Under the pieces are notes generated by a model. That model was not told the origin of the DNA, did no database searches, and saw nothing but the letters and a program-made list of their open reading frames with translations. Position numbers and translations under genes: made by a program. Below, one piece after another: positions 48,430 through 58,082 of a stretch of 64,000 nt of DNA. The DNA is from Isoetes taiwanensis (lineage: Eukaryota > Streptophyta > Lycopodiopsida > Isoetales > Isoetaceae): contig JAJEKV010000339.1 in NCBI GenBank assembly GCA_021234155.1, forward strand, positions 1 to 64,000, in the 5' to 3' direction. Every line of letters starts with the position of its first letter. The first letter of the stretch is position 1.

Positions 48430-49820
48430 TCCCGCTCTTTATCTGTTCTAGCCTCCCTAGAGAGGCTCGCCCATACTTCACTGAAATCCACATCCGCTTT
48501 GGCAAGGACTCTTCAATCTTCTTACCAAAGTCATTTGGAGAGTCGAAATTGCATTGCAATGCACTCTAGTTGTCGGGGGGATGCCTTGAAAGCGATCCGC
48601 TACCACATTGAGCTTCCGCTTGTAGACTATAACAAAGTCATATTCTTGAGGAACTCCATCCACCTCCGGCTGCCTCGGATTAAGGTGTGGTTTGCGTGAA
48701 TACATCTTGGAGGCTCGATGGTCTATCCAATTGGAACTTCCTTCCCAAGAGGTAGTGCCTCCATATTCTTAGCATACGACAACCGCAAGCAATTCGACGA
48801 TCGTCGTTGGGAAGCGGCGTCTCGGCGTCGTTCATCTTCCCGGAATCATACGCTACCACACGGCTCTTCTTGCATAAGCCTTTTTTTGTAGCTATCTTAC
48901 TGCGCATCCGTTGCTACAAGCTTATCTTTCTCCCGGGTCAGAGGCAAGGTCAAGGCGAGTGTCGTCAAAGCTTCTTTCAGCGGTTCAAACCCCTTTTGGG
49001 CTTTCTTGTGCCAATGCTGCCCCAATCTTTCACCTTCTACGCCCTCGTCGTCAAATCTATTAAGGGTCGCTATCTTAGCAAAGTTCTTCCACGAACTTCG
49101 TAGTACCACCGCTAGCCCGAAAACTTCTGACCTCGTGCACATTCTTGGTACCCGCCTTTGAATCAACTGCTTCAATCTTGGCGGGGGTCCGTCGAGATGC
49201 CCCTTCTGGCGAGATCACATGACCAAGGTATTCCACCTTCTCGGATTTGCAGTGGGCGCATAACCGGTGCCTCTTCAACTTCTCCAAAGACTCTTCTCAA
49301 GTGTTGTACATGCTCTTTAAGGGATCCGCTATACACCAAAATGTCATCAAAGAAAACAATCACAAAGGTGTCTAGGAACTCCTCAAGATGTCGCTCATGA
49401 GCCTCATGAACGCCGGGGGGCATTTGATAGCCGAAAGGCATTACGCGGAACTCATAATGCCCATACCAAGGCCGAAGGCGGTTTTATGGATATCTTCTTC
49501 CTTTATCCGATTTGATGATATCCGACCTTTGAGTCGATTTTGGAGAAGATCTTTGCTCCTTGAAGCTGATCCATCAAGTCGCCGATCTTGGGAGCGCATA
49601 CTTGTTCTTAATGGTGTGCTTATTCAACCGCCTATAGTCTATGCATCCTCAAGGATCCATCCTTCTTCTTGACAAAAGAATGGGCGCTGCTCCAAAGCGG
49701 CGAGACGCTAGGCACGATGAATCCTAGGTCGAGTAGCTCCCGCAATTGCTTCTTTAGCTCGACAACTCTGGCCATTCATTCTGTATGGAGCCTTGCTTGT
49801 CGGCTTTGTTTCGGTTCGAG
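48430..49820 (-). pseudogene. E2 reverse transcriptase and RNase H, decayed
   Basis: Minus-strand remnants include [11 protein letters not shown]-type sequence around 49620-49650, FVIVFFDDILVYSGSLKEHV (about 49330-49380), KVEYLGHVIS (about 49215-49245) and, at the end, the linker that parallels 44400-44600 of E1. The frame changes many times. Order and motifs are those of a Ty3/gypsy pol. Confidence 0.88.
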
Positions 49821-50600
49821 TGCATATCAAGACTCGACTCCTATAAGGAGGAAGTCGCTGATCTCATCGGAAAGAGATCATGGAACTCCGTGATCAGCTT
49901 AGCTATTTGCTTCGGGCAACTTGTCGAGCACCTTGTCTTCTTTGCTTTCTTTCTGATTCCGCTCACTAATCTCAAGCTTGAAGATGTATGCCACCGCTCA
50001 CTCTTGATGCACTTTGAGCAAATTGCTTTAGAAGACATACACCGCATGATGGGGACAACTTTTTACCGTGATCTCAATGATCTTGCGGGCGTTGGGAAGG
50101 TCACCTTCCGCTTCCACAATCGATAATGGCCCTCGCTGGGCCCAAGGTACTCCATACCTATGATCAAGTCGATTTGCCAATGCCCATTACCTCCGCCCCA
50201 TCCGGATTTTAATCCCCGGCAAGTCGATGTCGGTTGATTCTCTTACCGGGCGATGCGCCTTCACGCTCCACTTGCTAAGACAACGGGCCTTGGCTTTGAC
50301 TTTAGTGGTTTCAACTTCAACATTTGAACCATTCGGGGGATGCAAAGTTATGGCTACTTCACGAGTCTATCAAGACTATGAAGGACTTGGTCTTGGCCTT
50401 CCCTCGCGGGAAATTACTTTATATTGGCTCTCTTTGCTCTGTATCTATTGTGGCAAAGATATGACACTCACCCTCGAATGTAGTCGCGGGCTTCCTGCCG
50501 CCGCCATTAAGTCGACAAAGGGTGTCCCAATCTCCCAACTCGCTATTTGCACTCATGGCGTATGGGCGGTTTTTACGTCACGGCTAACCTGGCTGGAAGC
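49821..50600 (-). pseudogene. E2 protease region, poorly preserved
   Basis: The position between gag and RT is where the aspartic protease lies in Ty3/gypsy elements. No clear D[ST]G active-site motif could be read because frames shift often; the assignment rests on order only. Confidence 0.45.
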
Positions 50601-51720
50601 ACCGGGCAAAAGGCGCTTTTCTATGCACTCCTGTCTCTTTTCCTTGGGCATGGCTTGCAAAAGGATCGCCTTTGCTTTGGAGTAGTTTGACCCTTCCCTT
50701 ATCTTTGAAGGACACACTGCTTCTTCTCCCTTTGCTTTTCGATTGATTACTACTATGGGGCTCTAGCTGGTCTGGAAATTTTGGTTGTCCTCGGGCTAAA
50801 GCACTTTGTTGCCTTGCCTTTGTCCTGATAATCACTGCTGCCTCGCGCTATTACGAGGTCCGTTCCTTGCAAGCTTATTGCCTTGGACTCGCTTACGATC
50901 TTGTTCTAGGGTTTATTGCCCTTACAAGCTTCTTGAGGATCTCCTCATTCAGACCTTCAATGTAGCTTTCTCACGCATGCCTCTCACCTAACTTTGGGAC
51001 ATCATTGACCTCGGCCTCATGAATTCCTCGTATATTTACGGGTGTCTTGTTGCCCTTCTTTGCAACTTTTGTAGAAGCTTCTTTGCATCATCTTTGGACT
51101 TGTGCTCTCTTGGAGCGTAATGGCGGCAGAAGGCTTTAGCAAACTTCTGAACCTTTTCGGGTTTCTTTGTCTTTGCCACCACGCCTTTATCCTTATCCTT
51201 CATACCATAAGTGTTGCCATATTCACTCATCTCGTCAAGCCAAGCTTCGCCTCCATGCGGACCTATTCTCGCTTTGAGAATTTTCGGGCTTCGGCCTTCG
51301 GACATTTCCCAATGCGAGTCCACTTTCTTACGGTAGTCGGAGGTTCTTGTGTCCCTTTTGCCGTCCGTCAGGAAGTTCCTCGCCTTCCATCCGTTCGGTC
51401 TTGGTTTTGCTCTTCTTCTTCCTCGAATCGAATCTGAATCGAGCTTGAGTCGGAGGAGTCGGTTTGGGGACCTTCCTCTCTTGCTCCTCTTCTTGTCTCT
51501 TCTGTTCTCCGAGTGGCGCTTGCGGCGGTTGGAGCGTCCACCGAACAACCTGCTCCGCTGGCGGCTAGCAAAGCCTTTATCTGCTCAGTGCGTCCTCATG
51601 CGGGATAATTCCTCTTACGGGGTCATGGGTCCAAATTCTTCAAGCGGGTTCCTTGCGGACGTGGCACAGGCGGACTCTGTTCTTCCATGAGTTTCGCTTT
51701 GTGTAATGGTTCCCCGAGCT
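50601..51720 (-). pseudogene. E2 gag region, frameshifted
   Basis: Minus-strand frames carry an acidic segment (FEEEEEQNQDRTDGR), then EAWLDEMSEYGNTYGMKDKD and FCRHYAPREHKSKDDAKKLL (51548-51036), and then ESYIEGLNEEILKKLVRA (about 50970-50920). The last matches the conserved end of the retrotransposon gag capsid region. A basic tail (SNQSKSKGRRSS) follows. Several frameshifts; a zinc knuckle is not clearly legible. Confidence 0.7.
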
Positions 51721-51945
51721 TAGGCTTCTAGCTGCACACACAAGTAGTTCATAGCTATATGGTTAGTTTTACTTGTTCTCTTGCATTATTTATGTTTGTT
51801 GGTATAGTTGGGGACACAAAATACATCCACAAAACATTTATAGTGCCAAAGAAATTATATTCATATTTTATAATATGCTAATACAAAATTAAAACTTCGG
51901 GATCAAGATTGCTAACTATTCTTGATGCCGCTTAGGTAGGATGGA

Positions 51946-53003
51946 TTATCCTCTAGGAACTTTTTCACTTGGGCTGTTCCCATCGAATGACCCAAGTTCC
52001 TCGGGCGTTGGCTGAAGATCCGCCTGCAAGGCTCTCTGCCAAAAGTCTTCTTCTCTGCTTGGCCGGAGGTATAGGCTTCTGCGGTCTCGCCGGTCTTCCT
52101 TGCCTTCAGAAGGTATGGAAAGTCGAAGACATCGAGTGCTTATCGCTCTCTTTACCGGGATGGCATACTCGGTGTTGAGGGGTAAGCGCATGCCGGCCAA
52201 ACTCGAGAGTGTGATTAGCATTGATACTCCTTCTTAGCCCTGGGGGGGTGAATTTGCGATGAATTACGCTATTCTTCCATCCATCGGCAGGGGGAATAAT
52301 ATAGCGACACAATGGTTGCGAGAGAATCCTCGCCACTTTCGGTATCCAGCTCTGTGCCTGCTTGCAAAGTCGACAACCTCCACCGTGGTGAGCTCCCTGT
52401 AGTCTCTGACTGTTGCTGAAGCCCTCCTGAGGTCGAATTCGCCTCTCCTCTCCCGGGGAGGTGTTGCGAAAGAGCTTGCCGTTAGGATGTTCGAGGTCGC
52501 GTAGCGGATCCCCATCTGTTCCTGTAGAGCAAGGAACTCTTCTTCTGTCGGTAGCTTGTTCTCGCACCGTGCGCCTCCATAATCGCGATCTTTCTTTGTA
52601 AGCTTGAATGTCGGAGGTAGACTCTCCCGTGTAAGTGTCGGCTTCCCTTACTTGGAGGGGAAAGTCAGATTCTCCTCGGACGATGAAGTCGTCTAAGTCC
52701 GTTCTTCGGAGTTGGTGCAGCAACTCTTCAGGTCGATACTCCCTTTCCCTGCACTCCGGAAGGTTTTGGATGTCGCTTAGAAGCAAGAACTCCTCGCCTT
52801 CAACAATAATGGGGGCTAGGCTTGTAATGCCTAACCCAAGGGGCGGCAGCGACTTCGAGAGTTTGCGTTTTCTCGAAGTTTTGCCACTCTGCTCGCTTGT
52901 CGCGCTCCTCCATTTGGGTCGAGCTCGACATAGTCTTCCTCCTCCTCGACGATTCGTTAAATACGAGTCCTCCTCTTCTTTTCCTTCTGCTCCTGTTCAT
53001 CAT
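51946..53003 (-). pseudogene. Additional ORF X in E2, unidentified, frameshifted
   Basis: The frame starts at an ATG (53003-53001) that overlaps the stop of ORF Y as ATGA. It begins very basic (MMNRSRRKRRGG) and continues in shifting frames through EGEEFLLLSDIQNLPE, REYRPEELLHQLRRTDLDDF, FATPPRERRGEFDLRR and LPLNTEYAIPVKRAI to about 51946. About 350 codons in total. It lies upstream of gag in the same orientation. I recognise no family, so the function is unknown. Confidence 0.55.
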
Positions 53004-53448
53004 GCTGCGTAAGGAGCCGTTGTTAACGCTGCTATGGCTAATGGGTCTATGTCCAGGGGGAATGGAGGTTTCCCCACCGGTGTTCTCGCACGGTGGGTGA
53101 GAAAGATTGCCAAGGCAGTGTTGAAAGAGAAGTACTTGGTCCTATTGACAGTTAGGACCATTGGCTCAGGTGTGCGTTGCGCTTTGTTTGTCAGGTACTT
53201 GGCAATGTTTGGAACATCACCTAATGCTGTTTGCAGGGATTGCCTAGGAACAAAGTAGCCTATGCAAGGGGGGAATTGCACTAGTACTGGTTCTACCCTA
53301 GCTTGGAACTCAGACAAGACTCTGCTGTAAGCTGGGGTTGCGTGCAAGGTTGCTTGGACATCTAGAAGATATGGAAGATTTGGTCGACGTCAGCCTCGGC
53401 AGCATGAGCGCTGGCGCTGTACCATCTGCGAAAATCCGAGGTTGCCAT
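53000..53448 (-). pseudogene. Additional ORF Y in E2, unidentified
   Basis: The likely start is the ATG at 53448 (MATSDFRRWYSASAH...). A frameshift near 53360 joins it to the 53347-53000 frame: HATPAYSRVLSEFQ, IGYFVPRQSLQTALGDVPNI, LTVNRTKYFSFNTALAIFL, ending APYAA with TGA. About 148 codons. The TGA overlaps the first ATG of ORF X. No known domain is recognised. Confidence 0.5.
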
Positions 53449-53725
53449 TGGTTAATTGCAGAAGAGGGTAACAAACGGTTGCAAGAGCGCCTCAGGGAGT
53501 TGAGAAATCGGCTAGAAGGGCAGGAGCAGATTTGTAGGGTGCTATCTGAGAAATGAGGGGTCTATTTATAGAGAAGAGTAGGGTTGGGTAATTCTAGTCT
53601 ATCTGAGGTCAAAATGGGAATTTGAAGACTAGATGAGATGTTTGAACAAGGCTAAATTACCTAAAAGATGCTACACAACAGGTTGAGGATGATCTGGACA
53701 AGTCCTGGTGAAGAAATGGTAGGAG

Positions 53726-53792
53726 GTCTCACAGCTTGCGCCTCGCTCAAAAACTAAAGTCTAGTTGTTCGACCAGGCGCGAGCTGTGAGAC
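53726..53792. repeat. 67-bp near-perfect palindrome, copy P1
   Basis: GTCTCACAGCTTGCGCCTCG on the left pairs with GACCAGGCGCGAGCTGTGAGAC on the right around an AAACTAAA...TAGTT centre. It lies downstream of the H3-like ORF (minus strand). Confidence 0.92.
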
Positions 53793-53925
53793 ATCAGTCT
53801 CGTTCCGATCAAAAGGTGTCCAATTTGGGTAAACTAAGGGTGTAAGGATGATGGGCTCATCAAATCAGACAGAATTGACCCCTTATTTGGTCGATTTGGA
53901 GCTGTTTTGGTCAAGTTTGGGCGAG

Positions 53926-53992
53926 GTCTCATAGCTTGCGCCTCGCTTCAAAACTAAAATTTAGTTTTGCGACCAGGCGCGAGCTGTGAGAC
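53926..53992. repeat. 67-bp near-perfect palindrome, copy P2
   Basis: Same sequence as P1 with few changes; the centre AAAACTAAAATTTAGTTTT is itself nearly a perfect inverted repeat. It lies 147 bp beyond the end of the H3-like ORF. Confidence 0.92.
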
Positions 53993-54138
53993 ATCACGTT
54001 TTTCGGTCTGCAAATGTCCTATTTTACTGAAATAAAAGCTAAAACTTACTAACTTGCCCTAATTAATCCAGCTCATGCAATTAAAGTACACAAAATTGCT
54101 CTATATTACAAAATTTTTAATTATTTACAAAAAAGGTT

Positions 54139-55394
54139 CTAAGGGCGTTCTCCCTTTATGCGGGTCGCAAGACTCATGTCCTGTCGCATGAGGGTTACCC
54201 GCTTGGCGTGAACAGTGCAAGCTGTTGAATCTTCAAAATGTTGCACTATCTTTGCCTCAGCCGCCTCTTGCATTGCCAGCAGCGCCTCATCCGTGACTCT
54301 AAAGTCCGTCCTGTAGGCCTGCATCACTTCTCGCACTAACCGAGCAAAGGGGGCACGGGGGATTAGAAGACCGTAGCTGCGCTGGAAGTGCCTAATCTCC
54401 CTTAGCGCTCTCCTCTCCACCTCCTTCCTGTCAATCTTCTTCTTGGGTGGTGGCTTGGGAACCTTGGGCTTCGGTGGTGGCGGCTTTAAGGTCTGCTCCT
54501 TCGTTGGTCGCCCTCCCTCGATGATCCTAACCCTGTTTTCTTCATAGTACTTGCTGTAGGCCTCCCATTTCTTCATATAAGCCTCGTGCTCCCTCATCTT
54601 TCTTTCGTATGTCGGTGACGTAAGCTTCCCGGGCAGGTCGTGGCTGTTTCTTCCTATCCCCCGGGTACTTTCGGGGGAGCCACACTTGATTTTGCTTTGG
54701 GGTTGCTTTCAGTCTTGGTTGCTTTCGGGTACTACGTTAGATCACTGGGGGTTTAGAAGAGCTTCCTCCTCCATCATTGGGGATGAAATTTTCGTCAGAA
54801 GAGTGATCGGAGGGGTTCAGAGGTTCGTCGGCTTGCCGCTCCTTGATGACGATCTTGGGGTTAGGCCTCTTCCTTGGCGGGACGTCCTTCAGCTTCCTTG
54901 TGCCGACCACGAACTTCCCCTTCGCCTTCTTTTTCTCTTCTGCCGCCTTGTGTTCCTCCTCCTCCCTCTTCCTCTTTTTGTCTTCCTTCTTTTTCTCCCG
55001 GCGTTCATATTTTCTAATGAATCTCGCGAGATCTGCTTCCTCCATCGGCTCCGGACTGTCGCTTTGCTCTTCGTGCTTTCGAGGATCTCGCGGGTCGCAT
55101 CGGAATGATCTTCGCTCCTTCTGGCTGCGGATCTCGCTCTATTTCTTCATATACCTCCCTTGTCTCCTCGTCCATGGAGGTTGGTGATGTTGCCTCGTCC
55201 TGCTCCACCTGCTGGTTGAAGACGTCAATCAGATCAGACGTGTCTTGTTCCTCCGAGACATCTTCCCCGTTCGAAGGTGAACGACCTCCTTTCGCGAGCC
55301 TGTCGCGAAGCATCTGTCGAATGATCTCAGCCTCAGTGGCGTTGGTGGTTTCGCCTGGGCGACGCTTCCTGGCGGTCTGTTTGGTTCGGGCCAT
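54139..55394 (-). pseudogene. Histone H3/CENH3-like protein with canonical H3 tail and long linker, inside retrotransposon E2
   Basis: The first frame (55394-55014) starts MARTKQTARK, the exact H3 N-terminus through lysine 9, then RRPGETTNATEAE. Charged linker follows. A frame change near 55075 leads to the second frame (to 54737; LARFIRKYERREKKKE, FVVGTRKLKDV). After a TAA at 54737 and another frame change near 54600, the third frame (54597-54139) carries PPPPKPKVPKPPP and then a complete histone fold: ALREIRHFQRSYGLLIP, FARLVREV, TDEALLAMQEAAEA, FEDSTACTVHAKRVTLM and SLATRIKGERP. About 418 codons in total versus about 136 for H3. The fold has CENH3-like residues (EIRHFQ, LLIP, VTLMR) but H3-like loop 1 length and C-terminus. 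Two frame changes and one stop suggest a decayed copy, unless introns are spliced. Upstream lies the 5' LTR, downstream gag. Confidence 0.88.
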
Positions 55395-55605
55395 GCTTTA
55401 CGGATCGTCAATCGGGTAAAAGCGTCAAAAGATCGCCTAAGCGGGGAAGAGCGGATTTCTAGGACTGGGACGTGGAAATGAGGGGGGTCTACGTCTATTT
55501 ATAGCTTGGAAAGTTTTAGGTCAAAATTCAAGTTGCTCTATTTAACATGCTAAGGCACCTATTTAATTAAAATTTACACTTATTTCAGACTTTTTCTACC
55601 TAATG

Positions 55606-55670
55606 GTCTCCGCGACTTAGCCTCGGCTCAAAAACTAAAGTTTAGTTTTTTAGACGGTATGGTGTGAGAT
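55606..55670. repeat. 67-bp palindrome, diverged copy P3
   Basis: Shares GGTCTC, CTCAAAAACTAAAGTTTAGTTTTT and a GTGTGAGAT end with P1/P2, but the arms have decayed. It lies about 212 bp upstream of the H3-like start codon. Confidence 0.75.
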
Positions 55671-55793
55671 CTCATACATTTCTAGGTTATTTAGGTAATT
55701 AAAACATGCTATTCTAATTAATTCCTATCTTAGAACTAATCTTACCACGTTACTTTTCTCAAATTCATCATGTTTTGGTGATCTTGGCTCGAT

Positions 55794-55860
55794 GTCTCAC
55801 AGCTTGCGCCTCGCTTCAAAACTAAAATTTAGTTCTGCGACCAAGCGCGAGCTATGAGAC
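55794..55860. repeat. 67-bp near-perfect palindrome, copy P4
   Basis: Nearly identical to P2, including about 25 bases of similar sequence to its left (TGTTTTGGT.A..TTGG). It lies between P3 and the end of the E2 5' LTR. Confidence 0.92.
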
Positions 55861-56065
55861 CACCTCACTTGGAAAATTTTGGGCTTATTCTTTTTAATCT
55901 TATCAAATTCCAATTCGCTTAATTGTTACTAGCTTAGCATAACTACAAAAATGAGAAAAATTTTCCCACTTTTCGTGGATTGAGGATCCTATCAAGTCGA
56001 TTACCCCCTCTTTGGAACATGGCGGTGCTTTGCTCTTGGTCTCCAAGAACATTGCTCGATACCTT

Positions 56066-57631
56066 TGTGGCGTCCCCTACTCAAGAGATTGCTCTCACCA
56101 TATACAAACAGGAGTTCTTCCCCCATACCAGCCCCACACTGATACAGGGCCCCCCACATATCACTGCACCCGTAACGAGTCCCAGTGGGAAGAGTGAAGG
56201 TGTCATTCTACCCTGTCTCCCTCAGGGCCTACCTAGCTGCGGAAGCGTAAACATACATGTCAGTACACAACATATTCCTCCATCCACCCCGAAAGGTGGT
56301 ACATCACATCTGCATAGACAATGATCAGCATCATACATATGGAAACTCTACCCAAGGCTCAGACTCGAAGGGATGACTGACGGCTTGGGTCTCCAGAGTT
56401 CATTGCAGACAGAATTCATGGCAATGGATTTGGCTTGGCATAAGAACATGGCATAGGGTTGTCCACTCCATCCGCCCCTCCTGTGCACACTTTGCAGAGT
56501 AGGCTGAAAGGTGTCGGGACTGGATGTGAGTCTCCCGGATGCATAGCGGAAGGGGCTATTCACGGTCTCATCCTCCCGGTTCGATGGGGCGGGGAAGGGA
56601 TTACTCCCTCCGAGAGATCTGCATCGACTCAAGGTGACTAGAGGGCCTTTGCCGTGATTCGGTGAACCCTTTGGAAAGTGTACACCACTTCACGGTGTCG
56701 AGTCCATGCCTTACCCACACTCGGTGGTAAGCCATTAGACCTAGTGTCGCAATGATCCCCGGTAGGCCTTACACACCGGAGGGATCGTTCAAGAGTCGGG
56801 ACATGAACCTCCTTATGAGCGACCGGCCCCTTCACCCACAACCGTGGTGTGGCTCGTGCCTGAGCCGCATCTACGGTGTGTGTTAGAGAGGCTATGCTAG
56901 GAGCATCAACTACACAGCTTCAGGGCCTCTACCCCCCTTTCCACTACAAGGAGTTCATAGAGATACATCATCCATATACATCACAGAAGAACTAAAGAAC
57001 TAGATATATCTATCTCATAGAGTTAGGTTCTTTAGTTAGTGTCTAAGATCTAAAGATCTAGATAGCTGCTATGGGCAATTTAATAGTCTAAACTTACTGG
57101 TTCCATGACTAGAAGACGGTCTAAGCTATTAAATTGACCAAATACCTGATCCTTGGGTGGGTGGCTCCTCGACTGAGTTCAACCATTCTGCTGAGCTGAT
57201 CGAATTGGGGGAAACCGATGGCTAATTCGTTTGGGCAAGCGTCTGGGAGGCGGTTTTGGCTCCTGGGGCAGCCAAAAGCAGAGCTAAAAAGCATAAGGAC
57301 GAAAACTAACAAGTTAGGGTTTCCCTACCCTAAATAGACATGGGGTTTAGGCTAGGGTTTCCAATTACCCATTTTAGCATGTGGGATAATTGGAAGGCCC
57401 CACTTGCCTTTAATGGCTAGGTGGCAAAATATGCCTACATGGAAAGGTGTGCTCACATTAATGTGCACATGTGCGCATTAATTAACATGTGAACATACCT
57501 AGCAAGTTGCCCCTAGGGCTACCTACCTGGCTATCCGTCGGTGTACACGTCGGTCGGTGGCGCGGTAATGCTGGCGTGGCGGCGATGCGATATCGCCCCG
57601 GGACCGTATGATAATCGTCTTTGGAACGTCA
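56066..57631 (-). repeat. E2 5' LTR, about 1.57 kb
   Basis: Reverse complement of 46858-48426 with scattered differences. On the minus strand it starts TGACGTTCC (57631) and ends GGGGACGCCACA (56066). It is followed by AAGGTATCGAGC, similar to the usual initiator-tRNA primer-binding sequence. Confidence 0.86.
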
Positions 57632-58082
57632 GAGAAAAGCACGGCAGGAAGTTGTTAATGCTGGACAAAGACATGTAGCAAAAGAACCAGAAGACTCTGT
57701 TAATGTATCAGATGATGAACCAGACATTAAGAAACCTTTTAAAGTTCCACTGCTCAAACGTATTTATTCATCAGGATTGGTGAGTAAAAATTTCCTCCCA
57801 AAATTCTTAGCTCTCTATTTTCTGTGTCAGAGATTGAAGGAGGAAGATCGTTGGCGAATGCCTCCAAGGGGTTCTGCGATCCTTGTTCATGGACCAGATG
57901 GTATTGACACTAATTTGAAAGCAAAAACCAGTCGATATTGTTTGAGTCATAATTGGGACCTGCTAGTCAGCCACTATTCTCTTAAAGTTGGTGATATATT
58001 GGAATTCCAAGTCGTAGGCGAGCTTGAATGGATAATGAACATCTATCGTGGTGGAGCACAGCATGACCAGAAGAAGTTCTGA
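57632..58082 (+). pseudogene. B3 DNA-binding domain exon, 5' end cut by the E2 LTR
   Basis: The open frame runs from the LTR border to a TGA at 58080-58082. An acidic stretch (EPEDSVNVSDDEPDIKKPF) leads into a B3-like domain: SGLVSKNFLPKFLALYFL, MPPRGSAILVHGPDGID, RYCLSHNWDLLVSHYSLKVG and DILEFQVVGELEWIMNIY. This order (strand, PP.G..I.V.GPDG, W..LV..Y.LK.GD.L.F) is typical of plant B3 transcription factors. No start codon is available downstream of the LTR that would keep the N-terminus. The gene's 5' part was displaced or lost. Confidence 0.65.

Larger units (their letters stand above)
48427..57631 (-). mobile_element. Chromovirus copy E2: 5' LTR, additional ORFs including an H3-like histone, gag, protease, RT/RNase H
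   Basis: On the minus strand: 5' LTR 57631-56066, a primer-binding-like AAGGTATCGAGC directly after it, then an extra ORF block (55394-51946), gag (about 51700-50600), protease region (about 50400-49850), RT (about 49800-49170) and RNase H (about 49170-48430). It is cut at the RNase H/integrase linker, where the E1 3' LTR begins in the opposite orientation. Its integrase and 3' LTR are not in the window. No LTR, target duplication or orientation change separates the additional ORFs from the 5' LTR or from gag. Confidence 0.85.

Noticed and set aside
50227-52200. Long plus-strand open frames across E2 (for example 50227-50685, 51102-51437, 51349-51690)
   Set aside because: They are antisense shadows of the minus-strand gag and pol of E2, where retroelement motifs are readable.
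54139-55394. Reading the H3-like region as an ordinary host CENH3 gene
   Set aside because: It sits between a 5' LTR and gag in the same orientation with no sign of a separate insertion, and the linker is far longer than in host H3 or CENH3. Not fully excluded.
54686-55419. Plus-strand frames opposite the H3-like ORF
   Set aside because: Low-complexity S/F/L-rich translations, exactly the complement of the K/E-rich linker; shadows.
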